NCBI RefSeq assembly: GCF_002878395.1
Contig: NW_025892544.1
Coordinates: 141,146 to 205,145, forward strand
Direction of reading: 5' to 3'
DNA: 64,000 bases
Origin: Capsicum annuum
Lineage: Eukaryota; Streptophyta; Magnoliopsida; Solanales; Solanaceae
A program made the translations under genes and the position numbers. Positions 59,297-64,000 of this stretch are shown piece by piece (within the stretch, counting starts at the first letter, position 1; each line of letters begins with the position of its first letter). The notes under the pieces were generated by a model. The model worked only from the letters and a program-made list of their open reading frames with translations. It was not told the DNA's origin and searched no databases.

Positions 59297-59888
59297 TAGG
59301 GATGCGGTACGGTGCGGGTACGGTGCAGGTTTTTTCTAAACCCACAAGTTTTAAAACCGCACCACACTGCATCACCTTTAAACCCACCCCACATTCATAC
59401 CCGTGCATAACCGCACCGCTCCGCCCCATATTTTTATTTTTTTCTTTTTTTGAAAAATTTGTAACTCCATTGAAAATCATAATATTTTCAAATATACAAC
59501 TAGAAAATAATAGCTCATTTCTATTACATCACTTTTCACTAAAAAATTGTCAAAAAGTATAACGTGTACAAGTAATAACATATTTTTATTAAAATGAATA
59601 GAGATGTTAAAAAAGCTACCAAAATATTATTTATTTTTAGTGTTATACATGTCATTTTAAGTATCATAAAATTTTAAGTGAAGAATACATATAATTTTAG
59701 GTATATTCAAGAGAACAATACTATTTTTTAGCTTTTTTAAATTTAAACCCGCATATACCCGCAACCCGCAACGCACCGCACCATTTAACAAAAAACTTAC
59801 TTTAACCCGCACCGCACCGCATAACTTAAAACCTGCACCGCCCCATACAGCTTAAAACCCGCACCGCACCACCCCATTGCCATCCCTA
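59297..59888. mobile_element. hAT-type non-autonomous element (592 bp)
   Basis: The ends are inverted: TAGGGATGCGGTACGGTGCGG on the left; on the right the reverse complement begins TAGGGATGGCAATGGGG. 8-bp flanks GATGCGTT (59289-59296) and GATACGTT (59889-59896) differ at one base, the hAT duplication length. GC-rich CCGCACCGCACC-type repeats fill both ends, with an AT-rich middle and no ORF. TAGGGATGGCAATGGGG ends are a common plant hAT type (from memory). Confidence 0.85.
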
Positions 59889-60203
59889 GATACGTTAGAA
59901 ATCTAACTCTAAGATCGTTCATTTGATATATAGTAGGACACCTGAGTCAATATATTCTAGGAGATACAGTCGTTTAAAGTTGACCCTTGTAGGATTGAAT
60001 ACAAAACCTAAATCGTTAAAAGTGTTCTCAACTCGACTTTTGTCTAAGTTCTTCCTATTAAAAATTATCACCTTGTTAGCACTATTCTCACTAGGATAAT
60101 GATCATGACACATGTATTTGAATGTAAATCATAGGAGTAGATTTTATAGATATAGGAATGACGGTTCAAATTCTAGCGCGAAAATATAGGGTGTTACACC
60201 CTC

Positions 60204-61342
60204 ACACTCAAGATTTGGTGTATGAGTTCGATATTTCAAAGTTCAATAATATAGAAAATATAAACAGAGCCTTACATGAAGGACCATGGTTCACTCTAGG
60301 ATGATTCTTATCACTCAAAAGATGGGAGCCCAACCTTGTTACTCAAATCCCCACACTTACTAATACAACAATCTGGATCCACTTGCCCCAATTACCTATA
60401 GAATTCTATGACAAATCAATTCTAGAATGGGTAGAAAGGAAATTAGGGTCTTTACTGAAAATTCATACTTATACCTCAACTGCCTTACGTGGAAGCTATG
60501 CAAGAATTTGCATCCAAGTCCCCATGGATGCACTTGTTAAGAAGTCAGTAACCATAGAAAACCATATACAAGGGGTGGTTTATGAGGGTGAAGGAACCAT
60601 GTGTACGAGTTGTGGGTGGTTTAGCCACACCCTAGGATAATGAAACAACCCATCGTATAGACCTCCCTTGGAGCAATTTCCATTCACCTCAAAAGTAGGA
60701 ACCCTGAACCAAATGGCCTAAAAAATATGGTAAACAACGACCTTACAGAGGAAGAAGGCATCGAAAAAAGAAAAAGCCAACAACATCTAAACGATAGGTA
60801 AGCCAAGGATCTAACCCGTCATGTAGGTAAAAACATTCGACTCACCTTTAGGTAAATTCCTACACTCAAATACCAACATAATTCGAGAAGGTAGTTTTCT
60901 CCTAACACCCTCCCTTGTAAAGCTTAATAATAAAAAAGGAAAAAGAAAGATTCCCAACTAAAACCTTAACGAAACTCCAATCTTGAAATCCATGCTTCGC
61001 CCTAATCGAGAAAATTATAGCTTCTCAAATAAAACCACTTGCTGCACTGTCTCCCCTGCAAAGCCATAAAATATGTTGACATCTCACCCTGTCATGGGGA
61101 GTACTAAAGTTAATATAGTCAATGAGGTAGTCCCATCTACATCTATTCCTCAAAACCCCCTGGAGTTTTTACGCTCACTCGCCTCTCCAAGATGGAAACC
61201 ATTAGCTCTAATTCACATCAAAATATTCCACCAATCAAAAAGAATAACAATAACTCCTGTTCAATTAACATGATCATGGAGGTCATGTCTGTTAGCTCCA
61301 TTAGCACCAAATAACCACTAAGTGCTAAAAATGGTTCAAAAT
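60204..61342 (+). pseudogene. LINE2 ORF1, central and C-terminal part (DUF4283 and zinc finger), broken
   Basis: After the solo LTR the LINE2 reading is YEFDISKFNNIENINRALHE, GPWFTLG, a stop, LSLKRWEPNLVTQIPTLTNT and WIHLPQLPIEFYDKSILEWV, then LRGSYARICIQVPMD and a zinc finger TMCTSCGWFSHTLG (60383-60640). This is the DUF4283 then CCHC order of plant LINE ORF1, an RNA-binding chaperone. The last ligands of the zinc finger are lost at a stop. Beyond 60640 the sequence is polar with many stops. E4 cuts it at 61342. Confidence 0.75.
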
Positions 61343-63639
61343 TGTAATGCCCTAAGATCCCATCTCGGGATGTCACATGGTGCTTAAGGCCACACGCGGC
61401 CTCAAGCTAACCTTCTAAGCCTGTCTTCACTTCTATAACTCACTATGACGATAATCACGCAGTAATAAGGAAGAATAATCATGTCATGAACATACTGGAA
61501 CACAAAGAAATATTGTCCTTTATAATTAAAATTTTGCAGTTCTGTACATACTGGTACTCTAATCTGACAAGGCCTCTACTCCATAAGACTGAGGAGCCAT
61601 TGGGATAGGTCCCCAACGGACTCGCACTAAACTGAAAGGAAACAACCATCTACCAATATGACAAAATCAAGGACCTATGTCCTTTAACTGTGAGGACTCA
61701 CCAACTGTAGAAGGGAAGATGAAGGTACTCAAAGATCACTGTTGTTGTTGAGACTGAGCACCTGAACCTACATCACGAGGAAATATAAAACACAGAAGAG
61801 TATGGGAATCAGTACTTAGGAATGTACTGAATATGTAGGGGTGCAGGCAATATTTAGATAATATCGTAAATGTATAAGATAAATCATGCATACTAATAAT
61901 AATGACTTTCTTTGCTTCACTAACCTGAACATGTTTTCCATAAATCATCATTAATAACACATGCTTCATAAATCTCATAAACTCTTGGATTCAACTCGAA
62001 ACTCTTTGAATTAAGACTTAGAGTGACTTGGTGTCTCAGGAAACTTAACTAGTATGTACTTGGGAGTTTCTTATAACAGACATAAACCATGTGAGCTTTC
62101 ATGGAGTCGAATGTCTTGCCCACATTGGGGAGAGCTATTCTATCCTTGACATCGGAGTAGAACCTTAACTTTAGTGATCACTACCTTGGTCTTTGGCCCT
62201 TAATCTTAATCCTACGGTGGTACGTAGTTCTGGGAATGTAGGATATGCTAAACCCACACTTTCTGCTCGGTGCTAAATACTACTCCCAGACTTAAGCTCA
62301 GAACGCATTAGGAAATCCACCTTAAACAACTCAAGGGTCTATCATGAAGACCAAAATATAAATATATATCTTATTTATGAACCATAATCAACTTGTGGAT
62401 TCCTAACTCGACTCAATCTCAAAATAATCTTTCTTATATTTAAGTACACTTGCTTATTAAATCATATCAAGTATCAAAACTTCAAGAAAATTTCATAGAA
62501 CTCATTATTGACCCTCAAGCTAAATATCAATATATATTCAATAGTCAAACTTCTTATGGAAAAGCATAAATTCTCAATTTAAGAAATAGGACAATGAAGT
62601 AGTCATATATGTCAATCTTGTTTAGTTCAAATCTCATAAATCCTTGATAAAGTAATTTGGCTATAAACCCACTTTTCAAAAATCATGAAATTCAATTGAA
62701 ATTAAATCTTTGGGCACAAGAACGAAAGAAGTGTTCTTGTTCAAACCCCACATACCTTGGATTATGATTTTTAAGATGAACAAGCTTGATTGGAAACTCT
62801 TCTTTACACTTTTGAGCTAATTTTCTTGATGCCTTTGACTTGGAGAACTTAATTCTTGAACAACTTGGTGAAATCTTTGGAAAATTCTTGAATTTCTTAG
62901 AGAAGATTTGATTTAAGATTTTGGAAGAAACCCTAGTTTCTAGAGGGTTAAGGAAGAGAAAGGAGAAAAAATAAACTTCTCTTCTCTACTTGGATATATA
63001 TATATATATATATACAAGACCAAAATGGACAGAAATGACCAAAATTCCCCTAAAAAACGAGTTAAAATTTTTTTCGATCGAGTCTGTGATGGTCGAACTG
63101 ACGGTCCGTCAGAGGAATTGACGGTCCATTAGATCGTCCGTCACTCAAGTGCCAAAACTAGGACATTCTGCCTTAACATGACTGTCAAAGTGACGATCCG
63201 TCAGGAAACTAATGGTCCACCAGATCGCCCGTCACTCGAGGGCTAGAAACGGGATATTCTACCTCGACTTGACGGCCCCCTTGATGGTCCGTCAAATTTT
63301 TGCCGGCCTACCATTTTAGCCATCGCACGATGGACAGAAAAATGGGTTACTGCCTTGCTTGACGGGATAATTGACGGTCCACCAAGGACTTGGCAGTCCT
63401 TTCGGTCTACCGTTAGGCCTGGGTGATTCAGACATTGCTTAGTAAAACGGCCATAACTTCCTCGTCTGATGTCAAATTTCGATGAAATTGGTATTGATGG
63501 AAAGTTTATTCAATGATCTACATGAAAAAAAATTAGAAATTAGAGAAATACAACATAATATAAACATCAATCACTTTGGAAGTCACCTCTATCCACTCAA
63601 AAGATAGATTTAGGCTTAAGGAATGATCGGGGTATTACA
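61343..63639 (-). repeat. E4 3' LTR
   Basis: 2,297 bp, same family as the solo LTR at 51004-60198. In the minus sense the first ~600 bp (63420-63060) hold a palindrome cluster of TGACGGTCCGTCA-type words. A TA-rich TATA-like stretch follows (63014-62994), then a leader with AGAAACTAGGGTTTCTTCC. That order suggests U3 array, promoter and transcript start. Confidence 0.85.
62994..63014 (-). promoter_or_regulatory. Putative TATA region of the E4 LTR
   Basis: An alternating AT run of about 21 bp lies just downstream (minus sense) of the palindrome cluster and upstream of a pyrimidine-rich leader. Its position fits a TATA box, but the run may also be a microsatellite expansion. Confidence 0.45.
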
Positions 63640-63655
63640 ATATCTCCCCTTGGAA
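63640..63655 (-). other. E4 polypurine tract
   Basis: TATCTCCCCTTGG on the plus strand is CCAAGGGGAGATA in the element sense, immediately before the 3' LTR. Confidence 0.8.
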
Positions 63656-63694
63656 ACATTCATCCTCGAATGTTGCCAGATAGGCCAAGAACAA

Positions 63695-64000
63695 TTAAAA
63701 ATGAGTATGCACAACTGGAACGACCCATTCGAAGGGCTTACTTTGCTCTAAAATTTTGAGTACTACACAAAATGCATGAATCATAGAGAGAGTAACCATA
63801 TAGCTGAATACACAACTGAATTGAGGAAGAATAATACCTTCGGCTTGGTTTGAACTCGTGGAGAAGAGATGAGGGTAACTAGATCGCATATTTGCTTCTG
63901 CTTCCTAAGTAGCATCCTTGACTGATTGATTTTTCCATAAAACTTTAACCAAGGGAACTTCCTTGTTCCTTAGTCTTCGGACTTGATAATCTAGGATCTA
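63695..64000 (-). pseudogene. E4 pol C-terminus (chromodomain tail), partial
   Basis: The minus strand from 64000 reads KVPLVKVLWKNQSVKDAT, a stop near 63910 in place of Trp, then MRSSYPHLFS (63889 onward), matching the chromodomain tail of E3 (KVLWWN, YPHLFS). The remainder to 63695 is a longer C-terminal extension. The gene continues past the right edge. Confidence 0.75.

Larger units (their letters stand above)
51004..60198 (-). repeat. Solo gypsy LTR, itself carrying a CACTA and a hAT insertion
   Basis: Ends TGTAATGCCCC...GGTGTTACA. Without the inserted CACTA (6,194 bp + 3) and hAT (592 bp + 8) it is about 2.4 kb, close to the 2,297-bp E4 LTR. It shares blocks with that LTR, such as GAGCTATCATGGAGTC against GAGCTTTCATGGAGTC and CCTACGGTGG. 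Flanks CCCTT (50999-51003) and CCCTC (60199-60203) fit a 5-bp target duplication with one change. No internal genes adjoin, so the element was reduced by LTR-LTR recombination. The sense is minus, judged by alignment to E4. A palindrome cluster lies at 58980-59215. Confidence 0.8.
50641..61342 (+). mobile_element. L1-type LINE (LINE2) 5' part, split by a solo LTR and by E4
   Basis: LINE2 sequence is present at about 50641-51003 and 60204-61342 only. The rest of the span is the solo LTR with its own insertions. ORF1 is on the plus strand. The 3' half of the LINE would lie beyond E4, outside the window, and the 5' end is not precisely known. It was the oldest layer here: both gypsy LTRs inserted into it. 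Confidence 0.75.
61343..64000 (-). mobile_element. Chromodomain gypsy element E4, 3' end only (right edge of window)
   Basis: The 3' LTR (61343-63639) and the end of pol are visible; the rest lies to the right. The LTR ends (TGTAATGCCC...GTATTACA), the polypurine complement TATCTCCCCTTGG and the CATTCGAGGATGAATG phrase just inside are Tekay/Del hallmarks shared with E3. It sits in LINE2. The left target candidate is AAAAT (61338-61342), with its partner off the window. Confidence 0.85.

Noticed and set aside
59297..59888. CpG-island-like promoter suggested by the CCGCACCGC-rich ends
   Set aside because: The GC-rich ends are inverted repeats of a hAT-type element with an 8-bp target duplication.
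1..64000. Endogenous pararetrovirus (caulimovirus-type) sequence as source of the RT fragments
   Set aside because: Every RT fragment is linked to gypsy-type integrase or LINE endonuclease and to LTRs or poly-A; no movement-protein or coat-protein motif was seen.

Overview
This window is a plant nuclear intergenic block built almost entirely of transposable elements, most of them nested in one another and decayed. No host single-copy gene, tRNA, rRNA or CRISPR was found. The protein families (Athila-like and chromodomain Ty3/gypsy, a Ty1/copia relative with an initiator-Met primer site, L1-type LINEs with a DUF4283 ORF1, CACTA and hAT) are those of a dicot. The style of the LTRs and of the extra 'plant transposon protein' ORFs resembles Solanaceae (pepper, tomato, potato or tobacco type), but that placement is recalled knowledge, not proven here. 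Nearly all ORFs are cut by stops and frameshifts, so these are fossils rather than active genes.

Layout. (A) 1-7364: an Athila-like gypsy element on the minus strand (E1), truncated by the left edge; from high to low coordinate it holds LTR/leader, gag, protease, RT-RNase H, integrase and 3' UTR. (B) 7365-9840: the start of another Athila-type LTR plus a plus-strand (antisense) ORF of the plant-transposon-protein type. (C) about 9841-25160: a second Athila-like element on the minus strand (E2). Its protease region is split by a 6.7-kb copia-like element (C1, 14846-21523, target duplication GGCTT) that has gag and an envelope-position ORF but no pol that I can see. (D) 25161-33318: decayed AT-rich sequence with one U3-like palindrome array, an ATG/GAT microsatellite and LTR scraps.

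(E) 33319-49992: a full-length LINE (LINE1, plus strand, flanking duplication GTATCATGAA(A)GGG, poly-A tail). Its ORF2 is split by a complete 9,853-bp chromodomain gypsy element (E3, 38020-47872, target duplication GCTGA). (F) 50007-61342: a second LINE (LINE2, plus strand) whose ORF1 is split by a solo LTR (51004-60198). That LTR was in turn hit by a 6,194-bp CACTA element (52639-58832, duplication AAA) and a 592-bp hAT-type element (59297-59888, 8-bp duplication). (G) 61343-64000: the 3' LTR and 3' end of pol of another gypsy element (E4, minus strand), also inside LINE2, running off the right edge.

Two signals go beyond ordinary nesting. First, the promoter-proximal part of nearly every LTR here carries a cluster of short palindromic 'words'. 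The position is shared but the word differs between elements, even between LTRs whose flanks align. Second, related ORFs of the plant-transposon-protein type occur in a gypsy-associated fragment (antisense) and in a copia-like element (sense). The CACTA element adds an 88-bp minisatellite of about 17 units that seems to be built from 22-bp subunits.
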